A stretch of 64,000 bases of DNA from Billgrantia zhangzhouensis (GCF_021404465.1 NZ_JABFTT010000017.1:1-64000), one strand, 5' to 3'. Counted from the first letter of the stretch, positions 45,413 through 55,705 are shown. Program-made: numbers and translations. The notes: generated from the sequence alone by a model not told the origin.

Positions 45413-45831
45413 GATATTGCAGGAGCCGTTGGTTCGCGGCCATCGCAGCGAGCGGTTTTTGGGTGGGCATGGCACAGGCTGCCGGCAGTTGGGTGGCCAC
45501 CGCCCCTGCGCTGACGGTGGTCATGGTCGAGCGCCCGATGAGCTCCGCCGCTATGTTGCCGCCCACGCCCGAGCTGGCGCGTGGACAGGTCATGGGGCGG
45601 GTCGGCTGGCAATATCAGGCTCCGGTGGGTGGCGAGGTGAACGCCTGGTTGTGCCACCCGGGAAACTGCGTGCGTCTGCCTGGGCCACGAGGGCAGACCG
45701 CAGCCATGGCCGGGCTGCCGGCCGATACGCCACTGCATTTTCAGTTTTCACTGCAGGATCGCCGCCAGCGTGCCACGACCCTGCAAGGGCTGCAGGTGAT
45801 CGTCAATCATGAACACCCGCAACGTCCCTGA
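45409..45831 (+). CDS. flhE: Flagellar protein FlhE
   Basis: A 140-residue exported protein with a signal peptide ending GMAQA at about residue 24. The mature part resembles FlhE of enteric bacteria: a VGWQYQ segment, then NAWLCHPGNCVRLPG with the paired cysteines, and a C-terminal LQGLQVIVNHE. FlhE is periplasmic and prevents proton leakage through the export gate. It normally follows flhA; here flhF and a FlhG-like gene intervene. It overlaps the preceding gene by four bases. Confidence 0.78.
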   Translation: MRYCRSRWFAAIAASGFWVGMAQAAGSWVATAPALTVVMVERPMSSAAMLPPTPELARGQVMGRVGWQYQAPVGGEVNAWLCHPGNCVRLPGPRGQTAAMAGLPADTPLHFQFSLQDRRQRATTLQGLQVIVNHEHPQRP

Positions 45832-45887
45832 CCCGTCGAGCCATCGAATCGAAGCTCGAGGGCATCGTCAGACGTGAGAGCAAGCGC

Positions 45888-46592
45888 ATGTACACAGCAC
45901 GAGGCAAGATCGAACAGGCAGACCTGCTGGATGAGTACCTGCCGCTGGTAAGGCGCCAGGCGCTCTCCATGCAGGTCCGGCTACCGGCAAGCATTGAACT
46001 CGATGATTTGATTCAGGCCGGCATGGTAGGACTGCTCGAAGCTCTGGGGCGCTTCGATGCGACCCAGGGAGCCAGCTTTGCCACCTTCGCCAGCCAGCGT
46101 ATTCGTGGCGCAATGCTGGATGAGCTACGCAGTCGCGACTGGCTGCCGCGCAGCGTCCGACGCAACGCTCGAACGGTAGACGAAGCCGTGCGACGTCTCG
46201 AGCAGCAGTTGGGGCGGCCGGCCGAGGAGAGCGAGATCGCCGCCGAACTTGGTATGGAACGGGACGAGTACCGCCAACTGCTGAGCGACACCAATAGCGG
46301 ACACCTGTTGCCCTTTGAGGTGCTGATGGCCGAGGGCATCGAGCTGGGCATCGAAGATGCCTCCGTCGATACTCCCTACCGCGTACTCGTCGACGAGGAG
46401 AAGCGACAGCAGTTGGCCGAGGGCATCGAGGCGCTTCCCGAGCGCGAAAAACTCTTGATGGCGCTCTATTACCAGGAAGAACTCAACCTCAAGGAGATCG
46501 GTGTCGTGCTCGGCGTGACCGAATCGCGTGTGTGCCAGTTACACAGCCAGGCGGTGAGCCGGCTGCGGGTGCGTCTGACGGAACCTGATTGA
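45888..46592 (+). CDS. fliA: RNA polymerase sigma factor FliA (sigma-28)
   Basis: A 234-residue sigma factor. Region 2 includes LPASIELDDLIQAGMVGLLEAL and RIRGAMLDELRSRDWLPRSVRR, region 3 RPAEESEIAAELGM, and region 4 the helix-turn-helix ELNLKEIGVVLGVTESRVCQL. It directs transcription of late flagellar and chemotaxis genes; several matching promoters are present in this window. No anti-sigma flgM is nearby. The start is the ATG at 45888, with a weak GAGAG upstream. About 140 bases of leader separate it from the next stator gene. Confidence 0.95.
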   Translation: MYTARGKIEQADLLDEYLPLVRRQALSMQVRLPASIELDDLIQAGMVGLLEALGRFDATQGASFATFASQRIRGAMLDELRSRDWLPRSVRRNARTVDEAVRRLEQQLGRPAEESEIAAELGMERDEYRQLLSDTNSGHLLPFEVLMAEGIELGIEDASVDTPYRVLVDEEKRQQLAEGIEALPEREKLLMALYYQEELNLKEIGVVLGVTESRVCQLHSQAVSRLRVRLTEPD

Positions 46593-46653
46593 AGGTCGTT
46601 CAGCGTTTCCTTTGATCTACATCAATTCTCGCATGCTTTTTCACTGGCATGGC

Positions 46654-46680
46654 TAAAGTAGTTGTTACTGCAGCCGAATT
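46654..46680 (+). promoter_or_regulatory. FliA-like promoter of the second stator pair
   Basis: TAAAGTAG at 46654-46661, exactly 11 bases, then GCCGAATT at 46673-46680; 52 bases before the gene. The -10 box matches five of its first five bases and is weaker at the end. Confidence 0.65.
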
Positions 46681-46731
46681 GCACCGTTAGGCTTCGGCTG
46701 ACAAGTCGGCCCCGTACGCTCAGGAGCTTCA

Positions 46732-47550
46732 ATGAATCCATCTACCATCATCGGCATGATTGCCAGCACGATACTGCTGGTCAGCGTACTCTTCTTCACC
46801 GCCGAGTCTCCGCAGAGTTTCATCAACCTGCCCGGGCTCGCCATCGTGCTGGCAGGTACCATGGCGGCGACGTTCATCAGTTACCCGCTGAAGGAGGTCG
46901 TCCGGGTCGTACGCCTGGTGGGGCTGGTGTTCCGGCGCGAGAACACCTACATACGCGATGACATCAAGGAACTGGTCGACATTTCGCGGCTATGGTTCAA
47001 GGGCGACGTGAGAGCCGTCGAGGCGGCGCTGGAGAAGGCCCGCAATCCCTTCCTGCGTACCGGCATCCAACTGGTGATCGCCAATACCAAGGAGGAGGAG
47101 ATCTTCGACCTGCTGCGTTGGCGTATCGCGCGGCTCAAGGCGCGTGAACATGCCGAAGCACAGATCTTCCGCACCATGGCCACCTATGCGCCGGCCTTCG
47201 GCATGATCGGTACCCTGGTCGGGCTGGTCAACATGCTCGAGGTCATGGAGTCGGGCGACCTGCACGTCATCGGACCGCGCATGGCGGTGGCGCTGTTGAC
47301 CACCTTCTACGGCATCCTGCTGGCCAACCTGGTGTTCAAGCCGATCGCCGTGAAGCTCGAGCGACGCACTGAAGAGCGGTTGATCGCCATGAACATGGTG
47401 CTGGAAGGGATCTCGCTGATCACCAAGCGCCGTTTGCCCTCGTTTATCGAGGAGACTCTGAACTCCTTCGTCGCCAACTATCACGACGAGATTCGCGACT
47501 CGGTCGTGACCAAGCCCGATGCCACTGACGGACAGACGCAAAATGCTTGA
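46732..47550 (+). CDS. MotA/PomA-family stator protein (second system)
   Basis: A 272-residue membrane protein of the MotC/PomA branch: four transmembrane helices (about 5-25, 32-50, 145-165, 178-200), with AGTMAATFISYPLKEV, and MATYAPAFGMIGTLVGLVNML as the family's conserved third helix region. Whether it uses protons or sodium cannot be read with confidence; a sodium-driven partner would suit a salt-adapted organism. Its stop overlaps the motB-type gene by a few bases. Confidence 0.9.
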   Translation: MNPSTIIGMIASTILLVSVLFFTAESPQSFINLPGLAIVLAGTMAATFISYPLKEVVRVVRLVGLVFRRENTYIRDDIKELVDISRLWFKGDVRAVEAALEKARNPFLRTGIQLVIANTKEEEIFDLLRWRIARLKAREHAEAQIFRTMATYAPAFGMIGTLVGLVNMLEVMESGDLHVIGPRMAVALLTTFYGILLANLVFKPIAVKLERRTEERLIAMNMVLEGISLITKRRLPSFIEETLNSFVANYHDEIRDSVVTKPDATDGQTQNA

Positions 47551-48226
47551 TCGCAGCACGCGAGACATGCTGCACCCTCCTCCTATCGAGCCAGGGGAGG
47601 GCGAGGGCTGGCTGGTGAGCTATCTCGATGTATTGACGCTGTTGATCACGCTGTTCGTCCTGCTGCTCTCGCTGGCCGGTAACGGCCTGGCCGTAAAGGG
47701 CAGCCGACACGGCGGTGAAGCGACCGCACTGGTGACTCCGCAGGCTGAGGTCGCCGCTCGGATGGTGGCGGGGGCGGGGATCATGCCGAATCACAATGGC
47801 CTGCAGCCACGTTTCCCGGGACTCGAGATCGAAGGTGTGAGCGTCTTGGAAGATCAGAAAGGCGTTACCCTGCGCATTGAGGACAACCTGCTGTTCGATA
47901 GCGGCCAGGCCATTCTTACCATGCAGGGGAGAGAAGTGTTGGGACGCTTGCGCGATGTCCTCGCCTCCTTCGAAGGTGAGGTGTCCGTGGAGGGGCACAC
48001 CGACAGCATGCCCATTGCGACCTCTCGTTTCCCGTCCAACTGGGAGCTTTCCTCGGGGCGCGCCATTGCCGTGCTGCGCTACCTGTCCGAACTGGGCGTG
48101 CCGGCCGAGCGGCTGCGGGCGGTGGGCTATGCCGAGACGCGACCGCTGGAGAGCAACGAGACAGCGGCAGGGCGAGCTGCCAATCGGCGCGTCGAGCTGT
48201 TGCTGCATCAGGACGCGAGCGGCTAA
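47543..48226 (+). CDS. MotB/MotD-family stator protein (second system)
   Basis: A 227-residue protein: a short cytoplasmic N terminus, one transmembrane helix with the ion-binding aspartate in WLVSYLDVLTLLITLFVLLL (about residue 31), a linker, and an OmpA-like domain (LLFDSGQAIL, EGHTDSMPI, NWELSSGRAIAVLRYL, NRRVELLL). ATG at 47543 overlaps the end of the preceding gene; the frame extends back to 47519. It pairs with the MotA/PomA gene before it. Confidence 0.9.
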   Translation: MLDRSTRDMLHPPPIEPGEGEGWLVSYLDVLTLLITLFVLLLSLAGNGLAVKGSRHGGEATALVTPQAEVAARMVAGAGIMPNHNGLQPRFPGLEIEGVSVLEDQKGVTLRIEDNLLFDSGQAILTMQGREVLGRLRDVLASFEGEVSVEGHTDSMPIATSRFPSNWELSSGRAIAVLRYLSELGVPAERLRAVGYAETRPLESNETAAGRAANRRVELLLHQDASG

Positions 48227-48309
48227 GCGCGGTCGCAGGCGGCTCGCTCGAAGGGGATGGAGGATAGCCGCAGCGTCGCGGGGACAGGGCACGACGATGC
48301 GGCGAAAGC

Positions 48310-49230
48310 TCAGTGGTCGACGCGACCCAGCAGCAGGAACTCGATCAGTGCCTTCTGCGCATGCAGTCGATTGCCGGCTTCCTGCCACACCACGGCGCGC
48401 GGGTCGTCGAGCAGGGTCTCGCTGATCTCCTCTCCGCGGTGGGCCGGCAGGCAGTGCAGGAACAGCACGTCCGGTTTGGCCTTGTCGAGCAGCGCCTCGC
48501 TGACCTGGAAGCCGGCGAAATCGGCCTCGCGCTTGGCCTGTTCCTCCTCCTGGCCCATCGAGGCCCATACATCGGTGGTCACCAGATCGGCGCCGGCTAC
48601 GGCTTCGGCGGGGTCGTGCAGTAGGGTGACCCGGTCGCCAGCGGCCTCGAGGATGTCCTGGCGCGGCTCGTAGCCTTTGGGGCAGCATACGCGCAGTTGG
48701 AAGTCGAACTGGCGTGCGGCGTTGATCCAGGAGTGGCACATGTTGTTGCCATCGCCGATCCATACCGCCGTGCGCCCGCGCACGCTGCCACGCAGCTCGG
48801 TCCAGGTCATCACGTCGGCCAGCAACTGGCAGGGGTGATAATCGTCGGAGAGGGCATTGATCACCGGCACTGAACTGGCAGCGGCGTACGCCTCGAGGCC
48901 GGCATGAGAGAAGGTGCGGATCATCACGATATCGACCATCTCCGCCAGGACCCTTGCGGTATCCTCGATCGGTTCGCCCCGGCCAAGCTGAGTGTCTCGC
49001 GGCGAGAGGAACAGGGCGTGGCCGCCGAAATGAGCCATTGCCGTTTCGAACGAGACCCGTGTTCGTGTCGACGATTTCTCGAAGATCATGGCCAGCGTGC
49101 GGTTGGTGAACGGCGCGTAGGTTGGTCCTTGGGCACGCAGGCGGTTCTTGATCGTGATGGCGCGCTGGATCAGGTAATGCAGCTCTTCGGGACTCAGGTC
49201 CAGCAAGGTCAGGAAATGGCGTGTCGCCAT
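48310..49230 (-). CDS. argF: Ornithine carbamoyltransferase
   Basis: A 306-residue enzyme that makes citrulline from ornithine and carbamoyl phosphate in arginine synthesis. The carbamoyl-phosphate loop [17 protein letters not shown] is intact, as is the ornithine loop [12 protein letters not shown]. It is divergent from grxD and convergent with the second stator pair; argG, the next enzyme in the pathway, is 2.3 kb away. Both are on their own transcription units. Confidence 0.95.
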   Translation of the reverse strand: MATRHFLTLLDLSPEELHYLIQRAITIKNRLRAQGPTYAPFTNRTLAMIFEKSSTRTRVSFETAMAHFGGHALFLSPRDTQLGRGEPIEDTARVLAEMVDIVMIRTFSHAGLEAYAAASSVPVINALSDDYHPCQLLADVMTWTELRGSVRGRTAVWIGDGNNMCHSWINAARQFDFQLRVCCPKGYEPRQDILEAAGDRVTLLHDPAEAVAGADLVTTDVWASMGQEEEQAKREADFAGFQVSEALLDKAKPDVLFLHCLPAHRGEEISETLLDDPRAVVWQEAGNRLHAQKALIEFLLLGRVDH

Positions 49231-49387
49231 GGCGATCTCTCCGCGCGAAAAACCACCATCCTATCCAGCCGGCGGGGGATGCGCAATTCGCCCGTCATCA
49301 GTAGAATGGGACCAAGAGCAAAAGGCCGAGCGCGGTACTCGGATATTACCGGCACCCTCGGCGTCCACGATCCAACCTGGAGCGCAC

Positions 49388-49738
49388 ATGAGCACTACCC
49401 TCGAGAACATTCAGCGCCAGATCAGCGAGAATCCCATCCTGATCTACATGAAGGGCACTCCCCAACTGCCCCAGTGCGGCTTTTCCGCCCAGACCGTGCA
49501 GGCCCTGATGTCGTGTGGCGAGCGCTTCGCCTTCGTCAACGTGCTTGACAACCCGGACATCCGTGCCGAGCTGCCCAAGTACGCTAACTGGCCGACATTT
49601 CCCCAGCTATGGGTGGAAGGCGAGCTGGTGGGTGGCTGCGACATCGTCGTAGAGATGTACCAGAGCGGCGAGCTGGAGAAGCTGATCAAGGACGCGGCGG
49701 CACGTACCAAGGCCAAGGAGGAGGGAGGCGAAGCCTGA
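49388..49738 (+). CDS. grxD: Monothiol glutaredoxin (Grx4/GrxD type)
   Basis: A 116-residue glutaredoxin with the monothiol active site CGFS in LPQCGFSAQTVQAL, KGTPQ, WPTFPQLWVEGELVGG and CDIV for glutathione binding. Proteins of this type carry or deliver iron-sulfur clusters. The ATG at 49388 begins the conserved N terminus; the longer frame from 49229 is not glutaredoxin-like. A strong terminator follows. Confidence 0.95.
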   Translation: MSTTLENIQRQISENPILIYMKGTPQLPQCGFSAQTVQALMSCGERFAFVNVLDNPDIRAELPKYANWPTFPQLWVEGELVGGCDIVVEMYQSGELEKLIKDAAARTKAKEEGGEA

Positions 49739-49762
49739 TTCCACCTCGATACGGCATGCCCC

Positions 49763-49798
49763 GACAAGGCCCGCAAGCTTCGGCTCGCGGGCCTTGTC
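49763..49798 (+). terminator. grxD terminator hairpin
   Basis: GACAAGGCCCGC and GCGGGCCTTGTC form a perfect 12-bp stem; inside, AGC-TTCG-GCT adds a small apical stem. It is followed by GTTTCC, only a short T-run. Confidence 0.7.
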
Positions 49799-49937
49799 GT
49801 TTCCGGGCTGCGTCCACGAGCTTGATACGTTAGGAAACCAAATGACGAAGCAACGGGTTTGAAATCCCCTGCCGGCATGGCCACGCTGACAGCTGAGTGG
49901 CGAAATGGATTCAGGCATGCAACGCCAGGGAGGCAAG

Positions 49938-50579
49938 ATGCAGACACCATTGGAAATCACCTACCAGCACGTTTCACGTTCCGACTGGATCGATGAGTAC
50001 GTCAGGTCGCGCGTGGCCAAGCTGGAGCACTTCAGCAAGGATATCGTGTCATGCCGCGTCACTATCGAACAGACCCAGAACCCCCATAAGACGGGGAATC
50101 CGTATCGCGCCCTGGTCGAGGTGTCCCTGCCGGCCAAGGGAGAACTCGTCGCCGAGAAGAGCGACAAGGTCACCGACCCACAGGTCCAACTGCGCCCCAT
50201 CATTCGTAACGCCTTCGAAGCCATGGAAAAGCAGCTCAAGAAACAGACGGCGAAGCGCGTTGGTAAGGTCAAGCAGCATAACGATGAGCCGATACCTCCA
50301 GTGGCGACGGTGGTTCGCCTATTCGAGAAAGATGGCTACGGTTTTCTCAAGAGCCTCAGCGGTGAGGAATTCTACTTCCACAGGAACTCGGTGCTGCACG
50401 ATGATTTCAAGCGCCTGACCGTAGGTGCCCGGGTGCGCTTCGAACCCGATGAAGGCGAGGAGGGGCTGCACGCCAGCACCGTGCAGATCATCGACAAGCC
50501 GGGGGTTGGCGGCACGCCAGGCGAAGATGACCTCGACATGCCCGCCGGCTGGGAGCAGGATACCGGCACCCGCCATTAA
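49938..50579 (+). CDS. HPF/RaiA-type ribosome-binding protein fused to a cold-shock domain
   Basis: A 213-residue protein. Residues 1-105 match the hibernation-factor fold (PLEITYQHVSRSDWIDEYV, KLEHFSKDIVSCRVTIEQ, LVEVSLPAKGELVAEKSD). Residues about 120-190 form a cold-shock domain with RNP1-like KDGYGFL and RNP2-like EFYFHRNSVL. This suggests a protein that binds ribosomes and single-stranded RNA under stress. The ATG at 49938 follows AGGGAGG closely; the frame runs to 49905. It is alone on its strand, with rnt convergent. Confidence 0.88.
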   Translation: MQTPLEITYQHVSRSDWIDEYVRSRVAKLEHFSKDIVSCRVTIEQTQNPHKTGNPYRALVEVSLPAKGELVAEKSDKVTDPQVQLRPIIRNAFEAMEKQLKKQTAKRVGKVKQHNDEPIPPVATVVRLFEKDGYGFLKSLSGEEFYFHRNSVLHDDFKRLTVGARVRFEPDEGEEGLHASTVQIIDKPGVGGTPGEDDLDMPAGWEQDTGTRH

Positions 50580-50595
50580 GCCTCATCGCTGGGCT

Positions 50596-51258
50596 TTACA
50601 GGTCCTCCAGGCCCTGTTCCCGTTGCGCCAGCGTCCAGCCGCCGAGATCCTTGTAGCGGTTGACGATGGCGCAGAACAATTCCGCGGTGCGTTCGGTATC
50701 GTAGCGTGCCGAATGCGCTTCATGGTTGTCGAAGGGAATGCCCGCGGCGCGGCACGCGCGGGCGAGTACCGTCTGGCCGTAGGCCAGACCCGACAAGCTG
50801 GCGGTATCGAAGCTGGAAAAGGGGTGGAAAGGATTGCGTTTGATGCCGCAGCGGGTGACCGCGGCGTTGAGGAAACCGTGGTCGAAGGCAGCATTGTGGC
50901 CGACCAGCACGGCGCGGGTACAGCCGTGAGACTTGATCGCCTTGCGAACCGGGCGAAAGATCTCACCAAGGGCTTCGGCTTCGGAGAGCGCCACCTGCTG
51001 GCGCAGAGGGTCGTCGAGCTTGATGCCGGTGAAGTCCAGTGCCGACTGCTCCACGTTGGCCCCGGAAAAAGGCTGCACATGGTAGGCGTAGGTCGCGTCC
51101 GGCATCAGGTTGCCATCGGGGTCCATGGTCAGCGTCACGGCGGCGATTTCGAGAATGGCATCGCGCTCCGGATTGAACCCCCCGGTTTCCAGATCGACCA
51201 CCACCGGCAGGAAACTGCGAAACCTCTGTGCCATCAGCTCGCGAGTCGCCTCGCTCAT
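50596..51258 (-). CDS. rnt: Ribonuclease T
   Basis: A 220-residue DEDDh exonuclease that trims tRNA and other RNA 3' ends. Motifs: [37 protein letters not shown] and [15 protein letters not shown]. The start at 51258 has GAGGAGAGG before it; the longer frame from 51282 is not needed. It is convergent with the HPF-cold-shock gene. Confidence 0.93.
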   Translation of the reverse strand: MSEATRELMAQRFRSFLPVVVDLETGGFNPERDAILEIAAVTLTMDPDGNLMPDATYAYHVQPFSGANVEQSALDFTGIKLDDPLRQQVALSEAEALGEIFRPVRKAIKSHGCTRAVLVGHNAAFDHGFLNAAVTRCGIKRNPFHPFSSFDTASLSGLAYGQTVLARACRAAGIPFDNHEAHSARYDTERTAELFCAIVNRYKDLGGWTLAQREQGLEDL

Positions 51259-51445
51259 GCGCCTCTCCTCATTACGCGTCACGCGCCTCTCTCTGTCGTC
51301 GTCAGTCGTTGTTGCTCGTCTGCCGTTTCGGCATCGGCTTGCTGCCGGCAGGAGTTCCCTGTCCGGCCGGCAGTCATGAGCAAAAAGTCTATCAGCTCGG
51401 AGGCGATACGTCCCGCCGCCGGTATTCGCCGGGCGGCAGCCACGC

Positions 51446-51451
51446 TATACT
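51446..51451 (+). promoter_or_regulatory. Likely -10 box of the argG promoter
   Basis: TATACT lies 38 bases before the argG ATG with a weak -35 region. A strong AAAGGAG ribosome-binding site follows. No clear ArgR box was seen. Confidence 0.4.
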
Positions 51452-51488
51452 GGACGCCTTGTGACGCTTATCTGAAAGGAGCCCCCGA

Positions 51489-52709
<1,221 letters not shown>

Positions 52710-52732
52710 TTGCCTGTCGATCTGCTTTGAAT

Positions 52733-52762
52733 GCGCCGGCCAGTGGCCGGCGCTCTCGTTTG
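52733..52762 (+). terminator. argG terminator hairpin
   Basis: GCGCCGGCC and GGCCGGCGC make a 9-bp stem with a three-base loop, followed by the T-containing run TCTCGTTT, 24 bases after the argG stop. Confidence 0.7.
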
Positions 52763-52827
52763 GTGGGTTCGCATTGAAAGAGCTCGTAGGGAAGAATTCG
52801 TAGGGAAAAGCCATAGGGGAGAGAACA

Positions 52828-53127
52828 ATGCTGAAGAAACTGTTGAGCGGGTTGTTCGGAAGCGGCGAAGCCAAGCCGGAGAATGCCAAGGCCGCCGAGC
52901 CGGTCGAGTACAACGGCTATCAGATCGTCTCGGAGCCGGCTGAGCAGAGCGGGCAATTTCGCGTCAGCGGTTGGATTCGCAAGCCGGGCGAGAATGGTGA
53001 GGTGCGAGAGCATCGCTTCGAGCGTTCCGACCTGGTTCCGGGGCGCGAAGCCTGCGACCAGTTGATGGTGAGTAAGGCACAGCGTTACATCGATCAGATC
53101 GGCGACGACATGTTCGAATCGCGCTGA
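52828..53127 (+). CDS. HlyU-family protein
   Basis: A 99-residue protein of the HlyU-like family (PF10115-type): N-terminal amphipathic stretch MLKKLLSGLFGSG, then EYNGYQIVSEP, GQFRVSGWIRK, EHRFERSDLVPGREAC and a C-terminal helix ending DQIGDDMFESR. Named for a Vibrio haemolysin regulator, but this fold is not an ArsR-type HTH, and its function here is unknown. GGAGAGAAC precedes the ATG. A hairpin follows at 53137-53181. Confidence 0.8.
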   Translation: MLKKLLSGLFGSGEAKPENAKAAEPVEYNGYQIVSEPAEQSGQFRVSGWIRKPGENGEVREHRFERSDLVPGREACDQLMVSKAQRYIDQIGDDMFESR

Positions 53128-53136
53128 AGCGGATTT

Positions 53137-53181
53137 GGCCGCGAGGCGACTTCATCCCTTGGCCCAAGTGCCTCGCGGGCC
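53137..53181 (+). terminator. Hairpin after the HlyU-family gene
   Basis: GGCCGCGAGGC pairs with GCCTCGCGGGCC (one bulge) around a 22-base loop, followed by TTCTCTCGTT. A plausible intrinsic terminator. Confidence 0.5.
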
Positions 53182-53227
53182 TTCTCTCGTTACACTCGCT
53201 TGATGGGGTCGGGCAACGGGAGACGAC

Positions 53228-54355
53228 ATGCGTGTGCTGCATCGGGCTTCACCCTGGCGGGAGCTGTTCGTAGGCGATGGCGAGCCGGAGCCGGTGGCTC
53301 TGCTGGCCCCTCTGTGCGCCGCGCTGGACGAGTTGGGACCAAGCCCCGATCTGCCTACCGCCCATGCCTGGCAACTACGCCTGGTCGAAGCGCTGCAGCG
53401 GCTCGACCTGCCTGCCTGGCGCATCAGTCAGTTGATCAGCGATCACAACGACCTGCTCTATCGTCGTGCCATACAGCTCTCGCTGGACGAGATGCAGGGC
53501 CAAGGGTGGGGTAGTCCGCCGGTGACGTTCTGTGTGCTCACGCTGGGCTCTGCCGGCCGTCACGAGAGCCTGCTTGCCCCCGATCAGGACAACGCCATGA
53601 TCGTGGCTGATTACCCAGACGCTCGTCACTCAGAGATCGACGGTTTCTTTCAGGCCCTGGGGGAGCGTTTCACTGCACGCCTCGACGAGGCTGGCATCCC
53701 GCTGTGCAACGGCCATGTCATGGCGCGCTGGCCAATGTGGCGCAAGCGCCTCTCCGAGTGGTGTGACCAGCTCACGCTGTGGACCCAGGAGCGTCGCGTC
53801 AAGCGTGTCCAGCAGAGCAATATCCTGCTCGACTTTCATCCAGTATTCGGCGATGCCAATCTGGCCGGCGCGCTGGCGGAACATGTCGCCCAACTCATGC
53901 CTCGGGCCGGTCTGTTCCTCGATGAGATGGCGCAACTGCTCGATGAGCTACCCGTGGCGCTGGACCGTTTCGGCCGGCTGTCCGGAGACGGCGAGGGGGC
54001 GCCTCACGAGAACGCTCTCAATCTCAAGCGACAAGGACTACTGCCGTTGGTCAATGCGGTACGTCTGTTGTCGTTGCGTCATGGTGTCAGGGTGCCCGAT
54101 ACGCGCCGGAGATTATCGGCGCTGGTACTCAAGGAAGCGCTCACGGCGCGCCAGGCGAGGTCGGGTATCGCCGCGCTGGACCGTCTTCAGGAGCGGTTGC
54201 TGATGGAGCAGTTGATCAACCTGAAGGCGGGGGGAGCCGCCGATGGATGGATCGATGTCGTCAGGCTCGAGGATGACCACCGATTGTTGCTACGGTACGA
54301 CATGCAGGCGATTCGAAGCCTGGTCAGGCTGGCACAGGGGAGTGCTGGCAGGTAA
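53228..54355 (+). CDS. DUF294-type putative nucleotidyltransferase
   Basis: A 375-residue protein with the GlnD-like nucleotidyltransferase core: LGSAGRHESLLAPDQDNAMI carries the GS and DxD-type acidic residues (about residues 107-126). The C-terminal half fits the DUF294 substrate-binding-like domain (NLKRQGLLPLVNAVRLLSL, DRLQERLLMEQLINL). Many family members also have N-terminal CBS domains; those are absent here. Function is unknown; such genes are often near acetate-uptake and symporter-kinase clusters, and one lies 4 kb downstream here. Confidence 0.8.
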   Translation: MRVLHRASPWRELFVGDGEPEPVALLAPLCAALDELGPSPDLPTAHAWQLRLVEALQRLDLPAWRISQLISDHNDLLYRRAIQLSLDEMQGQGWGSPPVTFCVLTLGSAGRHESLLAPDQDNAMIVADYPDARHSEIDGFFQALGERFTARLDEAGIPLCNGHVMARWPMWRKRLSEWCDQLTLWTQERRVKRVQQSNILLDFHPVFGDANLAGALAEHVAQLMPRAGLFLDEMAQLLDELPVALDRFGRLSGDGEGAPHENALNLKRQGLLPLVNAVRLLSLRHGVRVPDTRRRLSALVLKEALTARQARSGIAALDRLQERLLMEQLINLKAGGAADGWIDVVRLEDDHRLLLRYDMQAIRSLVRLAQGSAGR

Positions 54356-54394
54356 TTCCAGTCTTGAGCGCTACGCATGTCCCTGCTGTCACTC

Positions 54395-55612
54395 CTATGA
54401 CGTGGACGTGAGGGCGGTCAGGAGTTCATTGGCCTGATGGTGAGCCTGTTGATAAATATCGAACAGGCAGGAATTGCCATCGTATGGCGCCATCTGGCGC
54501 ATGGCGAACTGCCGCTCCGTCCCTTCGATGCATTGCAGCACATTTCCGTAAACTCCTTCCCGGCGCAGTATGGCATCGCTGGTGGCCGGCTCGAGTTCCA
54601 GACAGCTGAGAAACTCTTCGCGTGGGATGCCCAAGAGCAGCTCGGCCGTCGATAGCAAACCGATGAAATAGGCATCCTGGCTATTCAATTGGTCCCGCTG
54701 GGCCAAGAGTTCGCAGGCCTTGGCGCGGGTCAGCGCCAACTCCGCGTATGCGGATGGTGCGTTGCCGAGCAACCCGAAGAGCGTCACCCAACTGGAAAGC
54801 TGCCGGAAGCCAAGGTGAGTCACTGCGTCCTGGATCGAGCCGATGGGCATGAGCGGATGATAGTAGGCGCTATTGACGATGCGGATCAGCTTGATGGCCA
54901 ACTCAGGATCAGCCTGAATCAATCGGATGACTTCGCCGATGTCCGGTTCGGATCGACAAAGCTCCTTGAGGAGGTGAGTTGCCTGTAGCGTCGCGGGAGG
55001 GATTTTTTTGCCATACACTGGCGCCGGCCGCGCGTAGAAGTACCCTTGGAAGAGTTCGAATCCAAGTTCGAGGTAGGCGTCGCGCTCTTCTCGGGTTTCG
55101 ATCCGCTCGGCTATCCACGTTGCCTCAAGATGTGCGAAACGCTCGCGGTACGCCCGTGCTTCCGCCAGGGACGACACTTGAATGTCGATCTTGATATAGG
55201 AGGCGAAGGGAAGCAGGGGGTCCCACTCCGGGGCAAAGGCGAAATCGTCCAATGCAAAGCGAAAGCCCTGCTGGTGCAGGCGGCTGACGGCCTCGACCAA
55301 GGCGGGTGTGGGCGTTATCCGCTCGACCAGCTCGATCACCACATGCGCCGGGGATACCGGCAGAAAATGGCGTGCCATTAACAGATCGGCGGATACGTTG
55401 AGGAAGGCCGGCGCCCGGTAATGAAGGGTCTTTTGCGATATGGCCGTACACAACTGGTAAACCACTTCCGCTGTAGCGTGGTCTTCACCGACATCCAGGG
55501 CGCTCAGGCCCTGGTCGTTGCGATAGAGCAACTCGACTCCACGCACATTGTCCGCGCGATCGAAAATCGGCTGCGAAGCCAGTAAGAGATTATTATCCGG
55601 TCCCTGTGTCAT
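54395..55612 (-). CDS. EAL-HDOD regulatory protein 1 (degenerate EAL)
   Basis: A 405-residue YuxH/CdgJ-type protein: EAL-like domain (about 10-200) and HDOD domain (about 205-390). The EAL position reads ELLYR, and DDFGTG is replaced by DDFAFAPEWD, so phosphodiesterase activity is unlikely; QGYFYARPAP is kept. The HDOD part (IRIVNSAYYHP, IGSIQDAVTHLGFRQL) is a protein-interaction domain. In Vibrio such proteins affect motility. A FliA-like promoter precedes it. A paralogue lies at 56770-58002. Confidence 0.85.
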   Translation of the reverse strand: MTQGPDNNLLLASQPIFDRADNVRGVELLYRNDQGLSALDVGEDHATAEVVYQLCTAISQKTLHYRAPAFLNVSADLLMARHFLPVSPAHVVIELVERITPTPALVEAVSRLHQQGFRFALDDFAFAPEWDPLLPFASYIKIDIQVSSLAEARAYRERFAHLEATWIAERIETREERDAYLELGFELFQGYFYARPAPVYGKKIPPATLQATHLLKELCRSEPDIGEVIRLIQADPELAIKLIRIVNSAYYHPLMPIGSIQDAVTHLGFRQLSSWVTLFGLLGNAPSAYAELALTRAKACELLAQRDQLNSQDAYFIGLLSTAELLLGIPREEFLSCLELEPATSDAILRREGVYGNVLQCIEGTERQFAMRQMAPYDGNSCLFDIYQQAHHQANELLTALTSTS

Positions 55613-55641
55613 GCCTTGACCCTCGGACTCTTATTTTTCCG

Positions 55642-55669
55642 TTATCGGCAGCGCTTTGAAAATACTTTA
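55642..55669 (-). promoter_or_regulatory. Candidate FliA promoter of EAL-HDOD gene 1
   Basis: On the minus strand, TAAAGTAT (55669-55662), 12 bases, and a perfect GCCGATAA (55649-55642); the spacer is one longer than usual. It is 30 bases upstream of the ATG. Tandem repeats abut its -35 side. Confidence 0.65.
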
Positions 55670-55670
55670 A

Positions 55671-55705
55671 CTTGGATCAAGTAAGCTGGCTTGGATTAAG
55701 TAAGC
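55671..55705. repeat. Tandem 16-bp direct repeats beside the promoter
   Basis: CTTGGATCAAGTAAGC at 55671-55686 and CTTGGATTAAGTAAGC at 55690-55705 differ at one base and have a 19-bp period. They lie one base upstream of the -35 box of the preceding promoter, a position suited to an activator. Confidence 0.55.
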
